From positions 61,641,753 through 61,705,752 of the forward strand of contig CM043959.1 in NCBI GenBank assembly GCA_014529385.2: a DNA stretch of 64,000 bases, given 5' to 3'. Of the stretch, positions 25,254-35,620 are shown one piece after another. Every line of letters begins with the position of its first letter. Within the stretch, counting starts at the first letter, position 1. The notes beneath the pieces were generated by a model. That model did not search any database and was not told the DNA's origin. It saw nothing but the letters and a program-made list of their open reading frames with translations. A program made the position numbers and the translations under genes. The stretch is from Adiantum capillus-veneris (lineage: Eukaryota; Streptophyta; Polypodiopsida; Polypodiales; Pteridaceae).

Positions 25254-26240
25254 TGATGCACATAAACCTTCATAGTATTAAAACTTGTGGTTTAGGTTAA
25301 TTAATCCTACTAGAGGTGAAGATTACCTCCTCGAATCAATAAGGACGTGGGGTTGAAGTCCTTCTTGAAGAGATGTGAGTGAAGAAGGAAAGGGATTTAG
25401 GATGAAGAGGAAAGAGAGAGGAGCTTCTTCACAAAACCCTCAAGGGTTTGGCCTTCAAGAGAGTGAGAGACCAAGAGAAAAGTTTAATGGAAACCTTGAT
25501 TTACTTAAGCATAATCTTGAGCATGGCAAGTATGCCAGTAGATTAGCAATATGTGTAAAATTACAAAGGAGACGGGGTGCTTATATAAGAAATGGTGGAT
25601 AGAATACTCAATTCCTATTGGACCCAATTCTCTTCTAAATTATTATTGGACCCCAATTTCTTCTCAATTCCTATTGGACCCCAATTCTCTTCTCAATTCT
25701 TATTGGACCCCAATTACTTCTCAATTCCTATTGGACCCCAATTCTCTTCTTTTTTCTTATTGGACCCCAATTTCTTCTCAATTCCTATTGGACCCCAATT
25801 CTCTTCTCAATTCTTATTGGACCCCAATTTCTTCTCAATTCCTCTTGGACCCCAATTATCTTCTCAATTCTTATTAGACCCCAATTTCTTCTCAATTCCT
25901 GTTGGACCCCAATTCTCTTCTTAATTCTTATTGCACCCCAATTTCTTCTCAGTTCCCATCTCTTAACTTTATCTTCGAATCAAGTTAGTCCCTTTTTCTG
26001 CCAGTTCTCGATCTAGATCAGTTCCCACACGGCTTTTGACAACGAAGTATAAAAATAATCTTAATCTTTTTGGAAGAATAAAGGGATGACGTAATTTCTT
26101 ATCTGGACTATCCTTGTCTTTTAATTCTAGAGTAAAGTCTCGTTGTTCGCATGACTTCTTTGTAGGTCTTGCTTTTTCTAAATTATGTTCTAGATTGAAA
26201 AAGTTATAAATGGATCTAGGGTTTAGGGAGGGACCTTACA
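25254..26240 (-). repeat. LTR segment matching 14502-15415
   Basis: Both copies carry the same landmarks in order: TGATGCACATAAACCTT, GATTACCTCCTC, GAGAGGAGCTTCTTCACAAAA, the TTGGACCCCAATT minisatellite, CTCGATCTAGATCAGTTCCC and GGTTTAGGGAGGGACCTTACA. The length difference (987 against 914 bp) comes mainly from the minisatellite and small indels. Confidence 0.88.
25605..25960. repeat. TTGGACCCCAATT minisatellite, copy 2
   Basis: About twelve units of roughly 29 bp, the same repeat as 14840-15140 but with a slightly different copy number and variant order. It reads as false ORFs in two frames. Confidence 0.9.
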
Positions 26241-26279
26241 ACCAATTCCTCATTGCTAGCCATCTTCAGCTTCAACAAA

Positions 26280-26328
<49 letters not shown>

Positions 26329-26769
26329 ATGACACTGTTTTGATTGTCTTCATAGTCGTTTCATTAGCATCCTCGCATGTTTCACATGGAATCACATAAT
26401 ACTCATAATGGAAGTAAAAATCCCCTTTACCTTTCTCCATTATCTTCTACACAACATATCCCAAGGGATCTTCTACCGAGTCTACAAAACCACTGGGCTG
26501 CAAAGAAGAGGGGACAAAGAAACATGCAAAAAATGATGGCACGAGCGTGAGAGGATAGTAATATTGATGAGCAGGAGGCAAAGAAAACATGTAGGGTAGT
26601 TGCTAAGTGTTGGTGTCATCAAACAAACAGGCTTTCTGAGGGTCTTCAATGGAGCATTTTCTAGCAACTTCGCAGTCATCCAATGTTCTCAGTGTTGCAA
26701 CCCACATCAGAGACAGTTTAGAGGCTTATTTTCTCTAGCATTTGTCATACATTGTCTGAGGTGAATACT
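26241..26769. other. Flank of chromovirus with (CT)n run
   Basis: It contains a (CT)n run at about 26279-26322 and otherwise no recognised feature. The minus ORF 26482-26679 has no domain. Confidence 0.4.
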
Positions 26770-27130
26770 CCTCGTTCAAACAATGAGCTATTTTTGAAAC
26801 GCGCTATTATCATGGCATACCTCAATGGAGTAAATGGGGCTGACAATGTAATGAGCAATGATGATGTTGCAAAGGCATTAGGACTTCATTGAAGAAATGT
26901 CACAAGAGCCAGTTTTTTGTTGTAAACTGATAAGGAGGAGGGGTCACTTCCCTTAGACACGTGTCAACGTCAACAACATAGGACCAGTACCTTAACAATC
27001 AAAATTAGAGAAATTGTGTTTAAATTTTGGTCAATGGAAACAAGAAATATGTGGTTCGAAAGAGAATTGGCAAGAGGGCACATGTGGTTCATCAAGTGCA
27101 TCTCCTTGATTTACCTTCGTTATATTAGCA
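26770..27130 (+). pseudogene. N-terminal part of DFSxNY-type transposase pseudogene
   Basis: The plus frame reads LKRAIIMAYLNGVNGADNV, MSNDDVAKALGL, a stop, then, after a frame change, IKIREIVFKFWSMETRN. This matches the N-terminal helical DNA-binding-like region that precedes the block at 28366 in the same transposase-like family: a helix-turn-helix-like segment, then FW...TR. The link to the downstream part is inferred from the order of motifs. At least two frame breaks are present. Confidence 0.45.
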
Positions 27131-27189
27131 AAACATCTTTAAAGTGTGTCACAATGCTTTACTTACTAGTTTTGGGTGCCTGTAAAAGC

Positions 27190-28110
27190 TTCAAAGTGCT
27201 TTATAAGTATCTCAAAGTGCTTCAAAGTTCATCTCTTAGAGCCTACAAATGCTTGAAAGCACCAAAAAGTGCATCTCAGTGTGCTTGAAAGCACCAAAAA
27301 GTGATTCAAAGTATTTCAGAGCACTTCCAAAGTGCACTAAAGTCCTTCATGGTGCTTGAAAGTGCCACAAAGTACTAAAGAGTGCTTCAGAGTTCTTTCT
27401 AAACTCTACAGTTCTTTGCAGCGCTGCAGAGTGCCACAAAGTGCCTCACTGTGCTCTTAAATAGCACAGAAGTGCTTTCAAAGAGCCCTTAAAGTGAACT
27501 TTAGAGTGCTTTAAAGTGTTGCAAAGTGCTTCAAAGTGCTCGAAAGCATCAAAAAGTGATTTACAATGCTTTAGCATGCTTCAAAGTTCCACACAGTTCT
27601 ATTTAGTACACCAAAGTGTCCCAAAGTGCTTCATAGTGCTTGAAAATTCCAACCATAAACTGCTTCATAGTGCTTGAGAGTGCCGCATAGTGCTTGAAAG
27701 TGCCCCACAGTGCTTTCAAGTGCCACAAAGTGCTTTTAATGTGGCACCAAGTAGTTTAGAGTGCTTCCAAAGTGCACCAAAGTAGTTCAAAGTGCACCAA
27801 AGTGCTGATAAAGTGCTTCATAGTGCTATCAAGTGCCACAAAGTGCCTGAAAGTGCTCTTAAAGTGCACTGAAGTCCTTCAAAGTGCTTTCAAATGCCCC
27901 AAAGTGCGTTATAGTGCTTCCGAGTGCTTCAAAGGACACCAAAGTGCATGACAAGTAACTTGAAAGTTCCTGATAGTGCTTGAAAGTGCCATAAAGTGCT
28001 TCAGAGTGCTTTCAACTGTCCCAAAGTGCTTTAAAGTGCTGCAGAGTGCTTAGAAGGGCACCAAAGTGCCCCAAAGTGCTTCAGAGTGTTCTCCAAGTGC
28101 ACTGGAGTTC
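27190..28110. repeat. AAAGTGC short-motif array, 0.9 kb
   Basis: Dozens of copies of AAAGTGC(T) and CAGAGTGC occur at irregular 10-25 bp spacing, for example CTTCAAAGTGCTTTAAAGTG. It sits between the N-terminal and middle parts of the transposase-like pseudogene, so it is in an intron or an insertion. The ORF 27016-27288 runs into it and is not a gene. Confidence 0.9.
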
Positions 28111-28365
28111 TTGACTAGTGGAAAAAAAATTCAATAGTACAAAAATTGAAGTAGAAACCGTGAATTTCGAGAAATAGACACCAATTCCCACTGCTCAACC
28201 AACCCCACCTCGCTTTGGTTGAAAAGGCAAAGAAATGATATACCTACTTTTTTTGTGGAAAAAAGGTGAATTCATACCTAGTTTTGTGAAAATACATCCC
28301 GAGGTGGTAGTAGGTAAGTGTCGCAATTATATTTAAGTACTTTAGTATTTTAATATCTCTTTTGT

Positions 28366-29690
28366 GTGGCAGAGGGACTTGTACATGCGGTTCCAAGAGG
28401 CTCATCCTAGCATTAGGATGTCCCTTAGATGCTTTGAGGGTCTGAAGCCATACTTCATATGCAAGTTGAAGGACCGCACCATCTGTTGTTGTGGATGCCA
28501 TGTTCATCTTATTTACTTGAAGGAAGGCTTAAATCAGATGTGCCATGGAAGATACGGGCTACATGGAACGTCATGCTTTGCAGATGTCTTGTGTGCAGTC
28601 TGAGTGTTGGAATAGCGTGGTGCACAACATCAAGATCCACTTCTTCATCCTTGACTAAACCATGGGAGTTTGTATTGTATCCAAAGCTAACGAATAGTTC
28701 TTTTCACAACAGCAAATGTCTTTTGGGAACATGCACTGGTTGCGTGATTAAAAGGATCTTGTTGTGTGTCGTCGATGGAAGTGATGGTATCTCTAGAATT
28801 ATTGTCAATCTTTTTTACAAGGTTCCTACACAGGAAAAGGATAAATAAGGTCTAGCTAGATGTTAAAAAGACCTCATGGTTCAATAGCTCAGTTTGATGA
28901 GTTTCCTTTTTGTGGTTCAAGGGAAACTAGGGAAGTTCATCAAACACAACTACTTGTACATGTGGAAATCTCAACAGTTCAAGGAGTGTTTGGCCAATTT
29001 TCCTGACAATGTAGTGGTGTCTTTAGTGGATTTTTCAAAGAATTACTCCTTCAAGGTGCAAAATGAGATCCAATCAATGCATTGGTATTCATCTCACGTC
29101 ACAATATTTTATTACATTTCATTCTTACGTGATGCGCTTGGTGCTATACAAAAGACAACTCACTTCTACATCTCTGATGACAAGACACATGACACTTTTT
29201 TTGTGCAGCACTGTTTTCTTCTGCACAATGAATGGCTAAAAAGACACGGCTACAATGTCAAGAGACATTGGGTGTGGTCCGATGGTTCTACATCACAATT
29301 CAACGCAAGGCGGCCATTCTATTTTGTTGCACGGTTCTTCAATATGACAGGTGTCAAAATGACGCACAGTTTATTTGCTTCAGGCCGTGGTAAGGGTGAA
29401 GATGATGGGGCTTGCGGTCAAAAGATCCCTCACACACGAGCAGTTGAAATATGACTAGTGAGGACTGCATAATGCTTCAAGCGTTGTTGCATTCCTCAAT
29501 GCAAATCTCATAAATCGATGCCCACAAACAGGCAAGAAAGTCGATCGTGCTTTCTCGAAGGTCAAGCTCGGTGATGTTGATAGAGTTATAGCATGGGATT
29601 GCAAGCGTGTGACAGGGTCTCGATTCTGGCATTGTGTCAATAGCTATAGTAAAACATATATGCATGGACTTAGGCAGCACAGACTACTCT
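28366..29690 (+). pseudogene. DFSxNY-type transposase-like pseudogene, central part
   Basis: After a good acceptor (TTTTGTGTGGCAG) the frame gives RDLYMRFQEAHPSIRMSLRC, FEGLKPYFI and a Cys-rich TICCCGCHVHLIYLKEGLN. Frame shifts follow (about 28500-28890). The best domain is in 28894-29454: VSLVDFSKNYSFKVQNEIQ, SMHWYSSHVTIFYY, FYISDDKTHDTFFVQH, VWSDGSTSQFNARRPFYFVA and FASGRGKGEDDG. The D of DFSxNY, the D of SDG and the GKGxxDG block are the conserved acidic positions of a transposase-like family seen across eukaryotes. I have no firm database name for it. Confidence 0.6.
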
Positions 29691-30157
29691 CATTAGGAAG
29701 AGGATGGGGTCTAGGAGGGCCTCTTTATCTTCCATGATATTATGGAGTTGATTAAAATTTTGACGATTAGATGCATGCCATGTGTGCAACAATGGTGGGT
29801 GTGTAAGAGAGGTGTAAGAGTGGTCAAAGGATGCACTTTCCCCCCCAAAAAGGGGATGGATAACTAATTCATGATTTTTGGCATTCCATAACTCATAAAC
29901 ATGATTTCCAATTTGAGCAGAGTTTATAGATCTGGAATATACATGCCAAGCTCTTTCCATAGATATGTTACATGATATACTTTTCTCGCTAGATTTTAAA
30001 TTTCATTTTGGGGGTGGAAATTTAAATTCAAATAAACTAGCCTTTTTTCTTGTTTGAATTCAAAAGCTATCATTTGATTGCTTTCTTATACTAAAGGTTT
30101 GACTCCCTTAAACTGCCAAATAAAAAGGCCCTCCTAGACTCCATTCTCTTCCTAATG
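29691..30157. mobile_element. 467-bp MITE in the transposase pseudogene
   Basis: Inverted repeats of 38 bp bound the segment (29691-29728 and 30120-30157). They begin CATTAGGAAGAG and include GTCTAGGAGGGCCT, with three mismatches. The interior is AT-rich with no coding capacity. I could not identify a clear target duplication, so the superfamily is open. The short minus ORF 29670-29960 is spurious. Confidence 0.85.
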
Positions 30158-30715
30158 CTTGCTTTTGTGGTGCATGCATCAAAGGTCAATGGAGGAGATT
30201 GGCCAACAAAGATCATGTGCAGGGGTGGGTATACTTGCAATTACAACCCACAGTTAACGAATGAAAGCCATGGAAAAGCATCGAGCGAGGATGAGGATGA
30301 ATACGCACCCATGTATGCTGGCCACTATGATGACCTGAGAGATGCCTTGATGGTTGGCGAGAACTTTGCAGTGACTACAGACGATGCAGGTGCAAACTTC
30401 TACATCCTAAAATGCACCAACACAAAGCACTTGGCCAACATAGAGGAAAAGGATCAATGGCACAACATCATTAACAAAAATATGTATGTGGTTGGGGGCC
30501 TATTCTACGACAAGGTAAATGGCCAAGATGATACTTATGTCCTTTTGGACAACAAGCCCACTGCTCTAATATGCTCCCATTTGGTGCGATGCATCAGGTT
30601 TTCCATGTCCCAGAGGGAAGGTGATCATAATGTATATAATATGTCAAATGACATATTCGAGAAACTCTATAACAGCATGCCCCTAGAGAAGAACTTGTAA
30701 GATTTATCTCTGTAA
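30158..30715 (+). pseudogene. C-terminal part of DFSxNY-type transposase-like gene
   Basis: The frame from about 30158 to the TAA near 30700 encodes an acidic stretch (ASSEDEDEYAPMYAGHYDD), then DAGANFYILKCTNTKHLANI, VVGGLFYDKVNGQDDTYVLL and LICSHLVRCIRFSM. The FYILKC..., GxxYDKVNG and SHLVR order is what I would expect for the C-terminal domain of the same transposase-like proteins. This segment has no internal stop and is the least damaged part. Confidence 0.55.
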
Positions 30716-30894
30716 ATTTGACTTGAGGACTTGTCCAGTACTATTAACAGTAGTTAGTATCTTAGAAAACAAAAAAAACCAAAAAAGGAGACAGTGAACT
30801 ATATTGAAGAGATTCAGAAAGGACTACATCAAAGTTTGGGGGGGATCACCTGACTACTTCCCTCTAGAATTATAGCTAATCACCCTTGTTGAAT

Positions 30895-31235
30895 AGCTAG
30901 CACTTTTCACAATAGAGTGATAAAAGACGTCTTTTAAAAAACTTGAAAGCACTTTTGAGAACTTCACCACTTGAACAGCTCTTTGGACCTCTTACGACCA
31001 CTTGACTAGAACTTTTAAGCACTTCATACCACTTAAAAAACCACTTTGACCACCCCCTTGGACCACTTGGCCAACACTTTATACCACCTGACAAGCACTC
31101 TGAACCACATGACCAGCACTTTGAACCGCTTGACCAACCCCCTGAACCACTTGGACATCACTTTGTACTACTTGACCCCCACTTAGCACCCACCTGAACC
31201 ACTTGACCAGCTCTTTAGACCACTTTGGACCATGA
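30895..31235. repeat. ACCACTTGACCAGCACTTTGA array
   Basis: About fourteen diverged copies of a 21-bp unit, roughly ACCACTTGACCAGCACTTTGA. GCACTTT is the reverse complement of the AAAGTGC motif of the 27190-28110 array, so the two arrays are in inverted relation on either side of the coding region at 28366-30715. Confidence 0.85.
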
Positions 31236-31645
31236 ATTTGATCACTATAGAAGATAATTTATCTTTTGTATGAACCTCGTTATTCTTTTGTTCATGCATT
31301 ACTTGAAGGCATTGCTTCATAATTTGTTTGCTTTCAATTACACTTTTTCTAGAGTTGACTTCCTTGAAACAACTTTTGTTGATTGTTCAGGTATGACGAT
31401 GATGAAATATTATTGTGGTCAATTTTATTCCTTTATTTGTGCTTTGTATCACAATCCATACCATAATTTTTTGTCTTTCCTATTCTTCTTTTATATCACA
31501 AGTTTTGTTAGCTTCCTTCAATACCTTTAGTGTAAAATATGGAGTCATGTCATAGCCATTCTCTTCGCACAATTTTATAGGTATTATTTTGTTTAGGCAC
31601 ATATCTAGAGTAGCCAATATCTAATCCTAGCCAGATGCTTCAAAT
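31236..31645. other. Unassigned AT-rich spacer
   Basis: No domain or repeat is recognised. The hydrophobic ORF 31270-31530 reflects T-rich composition. Confidence 0.4.
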
Positions 31646-32640
31646 AACTCTTCTGGAAAAAGTTCTTGAATGTAAGTTTTATCCTCTTCTAGTCTCTCTG
31701 GGATGCAATCCTTTTCCTTAAGCTTCCACATTCGGACACTTCACAAATCCAAATATGCACTTTGTCGTGTAGCCGTGCATGTATTTTGTTCTCATGGACC
31801 ATACTTGAGTTGAATTCCTCCACACGAGTGCGACTAACATCTCAGTAGCTGTGGTCTTTCGTGTTGATCCTCATTGTAACATCCTTATGCCGCAAGTAGA
31901 TATGATCATAGCCCCAATCTTGCACCATCTTAAGTTGTCTCATGAATGGTCATCTCAAAATGACGTCAAAGTTGTTGCTCTTTTCAAAATTCACTAATGC
32001 AAAGGTATGCTCATCGGGGGGTTCACTATATGTAAACCATATATACAACGTGCATTCAAAGGGTATGTAAAAAACCCCTTATCTGTGAATCTTGAACTAA
32101 TAAAACAACCCCTCTCTCTTTATGAACTTACGGGTTTTTTTCCAAAGTGCAATAAAAAAAACCCTTATTTAAATATATTTATGTAAATTTACCCAAAAGT
32201 TTTGAATTAGAAAACCCCTCCTACTGAACTCTCATGGTATACTTACATACATAGAGGTGGAACCCCCGACATATGCTTGTACTCAAACCCTCATGAAGAT
32301 ACTATGACTTAATTATTCTAGCATACTCAAAGGTCTTTCTACAAATATATCTACAAGTTGCAATTTTGTTCGTGTTTTTTTGAGAGTTGGTTTTCCCCAT
32401 TTTTCTTATATCTCTTTGGTGGCAATGGCCACTCCAGCCCCACTCTTCGGTATAGAAAATCATTTTAATGCATTTATGCTTCATTGGTAAGGTGGTGTTC
32501 CCTTCTTTAGCTTCACGATAATCACCCACCTTGTTTACATGAAAAGGTTTTAATTTTGGTTTCTCTAGTGGAGTTCTACACATGCGTTCATCTAATAGGA
32601 TTAGAAAATTTCTCTTCTTCAACAACTACAAAAGCATGAC
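31646..32640 (-). pseudogene. Relic of protease-domain LTR family
   Basis: On the minus strand the segment aligns with the protein encoded at 35563-36400 of the plus-strand element. In order: VNKVGDYREAKEGNTTLPM, KLQLVDIFVERP, then, after a 260-bp insertion, HTFALVNFEKSNNFDVIL, PFMRQLKMVQDWGYDHIYLR, DHSY and a VSECG block. Stops and indels are frequent, and the aspartate region of the protease has been replaced (YTEEWGW). This is an older copy, in opposite orientation, of the family represented next door at 32806-41229. Confidence 0.7.
32012..32271. mobile_element. 260-bp MITE-like insertion
   Basis: The ends are imperfect inverted repeats (CATCGGGGGGTTCAC at the left; GTGGAACCCCCGACA at the right). 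A 6-bp duplication TATGCT flanks them at 32006-32011 and 32272-32277. Reading the minus-strand relic across the insertion without it gives continuous protein similarity, which supports a precise insertion. A related copy lies at about 41362-41606; both contain ACCCCTTATCTGTGAA. Confidence 0.75.
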
Positions 32641-32805
32641 AGACATGCCATGGAGAATGCAAGCATGGGGATGAACTTGGCCGCCATCGCCTACATGCAA
32701 AGGAGGGTAGGATTCACATTGTTTTTATTTCTTTAATTTGATGGGAATCCTAAGGGTTCCCTAAGGACACCCTAAGGGCCCTATCCCACAAATGAATTGT
32801 ATATG

Positions 32806-33876
32806 TGTTGAAAGGACGCCCTTTCAACAACGTTTCCATAAAGATTCCATTAAATATTCCTCAAAGATTCTGTAAAGATTCCACATGAAGATGGTGATGA
32901 AGTAATGAAGATGAAGATGGATGCAGCAACATGAAGATACGAGTTCATGGACGTCATCGAATATCCCGTTATTATTATTCTGAGCCATTACGACCACTTT
33001 TGTAATGTTTACGGGAGCCTCACATTTTAAGTCAGAACTTGTATTTTGGCCACAGATGCTTGTATAATGAGTAAAGCCAACTTAGTTTCTTGTAATTAAG
33101 CTTTGTAGAAGCCTAGGGACAATTCAGGTCATTTGGCCGAACATTAGGTTTGAAGGCTTGGTATATAAGCTAAAACCTAAGACTTTGTAAAGAACACATT
33201 TACGTTATCTGAAATAATATACAGTTGTGGGTTCTGCAGTACACAGTAGTGAGCTTCACGCACACACACCGTCGGGCACACTAATCACATTGGAGATATG
33301 AGAGTAGGAGTGTGTTAGCATCGAGGAGCTCTCCGCGTCGACGTAAGCAATGCAACCCGAGGCCCACATCGCGAAACCGCCTGGTACGAGCTATATTTAG
33401 TCGTAAGTACCTCAAAGGACATCCGTTCTGAATGATCGAGTATCGTTAGAATCAGGGCGAGAAGGTCTTCGTGTTGATGTCTTTGTAGATCAGTTTCGGA
33501 CACTTTGGAAATTGTTGTTTTTAGTCTATCGCAACAGAGACTAGAGGTCTTACACTTATGGTTTTCAGGGTTTAGGTGTTTGGCCACATAGGATATGTCC
33601 TTGTGAGTCTTACCCTCCGATTTCAAGTCATTCCGATATGATTTGAGACTGTTTCGAGCTTGTAGTGTTTCGTAGGATACGTTGTCTGTTTCTTTGCTTT
33701 ATGGTAGTGTTGTGGTAGGATTAGTGACTGTAGAGTGTTTTTCGTGTCTAGCTCAGGGTTGAAAACCCAGAGATTGCCTCCATGCCCTAGTCGGGTCAGC
33801 TACGTCCTCGGATTGACAGTTTGTTGGTCTGTGTTCTCGCTGTGCTCCATCGTCTGTCGTGGCGTACCTGCTAACA
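32806..33876 (+). repeat. 5' LTR of the 8.4-kb element
   Basis: Starts TGTTGAAAGGACGCC and ends CTGCTAACA. TATATAAG at about 33162 with transcription-like sequence downstream is a candidate promoter. It contains TAGTCTATCGC...AGACTA at about 33519-33540, related to the leader palindrome. The ORFs at 33315-33626 and 33735-33917 are not genes. Confidence 0.93.
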
Positions 33877-33877
33877 T

Positions 33878-33896
33878 TGGCGCCGTTGCCGAGGAT
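33878..33896 (+). other. Primer binding site, tRNA-Asp
   Basis: TGGCGCCGTTGCCGAGGAT follows the LTR by one base. It matches the complement of the plant tRNA-Asp(GUC) 3' end with one mismatch, the type used by Athila/Tat/Ogre-like elements. Confidence 0.88.
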
Positions 33897-34669
33897 GAAG
33901 CGCCTAAACTAGCGTAGACCGCATCACTCGTGTTTGACACTATAGCGTTTCTCTAGAGTTTTCTAGAGTGTTGTCACCATTTGCCTTCTTAGTGGGAAGT
34001 CAAAGAGCGGATCTCTTGACTGAAGGATAGCCAGGGAGCCTGCGTCTCGCCAAGGTGGTCCACCATGAGGTTGAAGTATGGTTATATTATTTTGTTGTGT
34101 GTTTAGATTAGGTTTTATGGTTTGTGTGTTTGGTTCTGACTTATGGTTGTGAAGAACTTGAAAGAGAAAAAAACGCAAAGAAAAACGCAAAAGGTAAGCC
34201 GGAGGCTGTGTACTTGCCAGAAAGAAAAAAACAACCATTCAACCATCCAAAGTAGGACTTTAGGTAGTGTAGGACATCTGATGTTGATCTAGAGCAATTT
34301 AGACATGAAAATTTGCTTGAAAACTCAAAAGGCGGAATTGTGTTGATTATGGTAAAAGTGCTCTAAAATGGTCGTTTGAAAGCCGATTTGAGTGCTTGTT
34401 TTTGCATTGGAGACCTTAAGGTAGGGGCAAAACACAGATTTGGTCCAATCCACAAAAAAACAAAAAACACTAAAAAACCCAAAAAAAAAAATAAAATGAA
34501 ACCAAATCTGCAATTTTCAAAAAAGTTTTGCATATGACCTTGTTTTTCATATGCTCTAGAGCTTGTATGTGAAATTTCAAAGCATTTGCATCAGTGCTTG
34601 TGCATCTAAGTGGGAATTTTCTTTTTCTGAGTGTAAGGAAGTGAACTGTGAAATGCTTGAATCCAAAGG
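33897..34669 (+). other. Leader between primer site and repeats
   Basis: No ORF on the element's strand. It holds A-rich runs (34160-34240, 34440-34500). Minus ORFs at 33963-34682 are products of these runs. Confidence 0.5.
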
Positions 34670-35620
34670 AAAAGAAGTCCAAATCGAATGAAACTTTGTG
34701 GATAAGCTTCTAAGGGCATTGGGAACCAAACTGTCCAAAAACAGAGAAAAAAATACTTTCCAGTGGCTCTCTGCCTAGTCTATCGCGATAGACTGATGAA
34801 TTGGAGATAGACTCACAATCAGGCAAAACCCCTCATACCACAGGTAAAACACATCAATACAAGGCTGCTCCCAAAAATTGAGTGTACTTGGACACCTGCT
34901 TGACCATTAAACCTCAAGTCTGGTGTTTAGAGTCTAAGTTCAGAGACACAGTGGTAAAAAGACCTTGACTAATAGTCCAAACATTGCACAACTTTGTGTA
35001 TTCACTATACAGAGGATAAGGAAACTAGTTGTGAAGAGAACTTTGTAAAAAGACCAAAACTGGGAAACTTTATGAGCCTATCGCGATAGGTTGGGGATAT
35101 TTAGCTGTAGACCTTATTTTGCAAATCCCTCCTAGGGATAGCTTAAGCAGAGCCTACATAGCAAACACACCAAATTTCAAGGTGTTTGGATCACTAGAAG
35201 TGAATCCAAAGCCCAGATAGAGATTCAGGTTCTGACAAAAACACTAAAAATGGCCCAAAACACAAACCAAGTGTCCAAATTGCATGAAATTTGAGGGATA
35301 GACACAAGAGATTAAGGGGAATCTAAAAGTGAAGTCACAATTTTGAGTTGACTTTTCTTGCACAATCTGCCTAGTCTATCGCGATAGACTCATGACATTT
35401 TGAGTGGGACAGTTTTTGGAAATTGTGACTAGATAGCTTGAATCCACTCCTCACCTAGACCTTAACCATCATTTCAAATTTGAAATTGGACATCAAGAAG
35501 ACCACTAAACCTTAAGTCTGGTGTTTTGAGTCAGACTTCAGAGACAAATTGGGTAAAGGTACTTGACCAAATTTCCAAACCTTGTGAAACTTGGTATACA
35601 TGATCTACAGAGGCTAGGGG
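34670..35620 (+). repeat. 298-bp tandem leader repeats with palindrome
   Basis: CTATCGCGATAG occurs at 34780-34791, 35078-35089 and 35376-35387, exactly 298 bp apart. The phrase TCCAAA..(A)TGAAACTTTG recurs at about 34678, 34977, 35275 and 35573. Units otherwise are strongly diverged. The first and third palindromes extend to 18 bp (AGTCTATCGCGATAGACT), the middle one to 14 bp. The array lies between primer site and coding region, in the untranslated leader. Confidence 0.85.

Larger units (their letters stand above)
22214..26240 (-). repeat. Probable long 5' LTR of chromovirus (about 4.0 kb)
   Basis: On the minus strand the segment starts TGTAAGGTCC (26240) and ends GGCCCTCACA (22214), so the ends form a short inverted repeat. 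The end is two bases from a perfect primer site. The first 987 bp match the 3' LTR at 14502-15415; the remaining 3 kb have no counterpart there. Either the LTR is 4 kb and the 3' copy is truncated, or unrelated DNA separates a 1-kb LTR from the primer site. No TSD can be tested because the 3' end is lost. Confidence 0.55.

Noticed and set aside
27190-28110. CRISPR-like array of short repeats
   Set aside because: Repeats are 7-10 bp, diverged and irregularly spaced; the context is a eukaryotic transposon.
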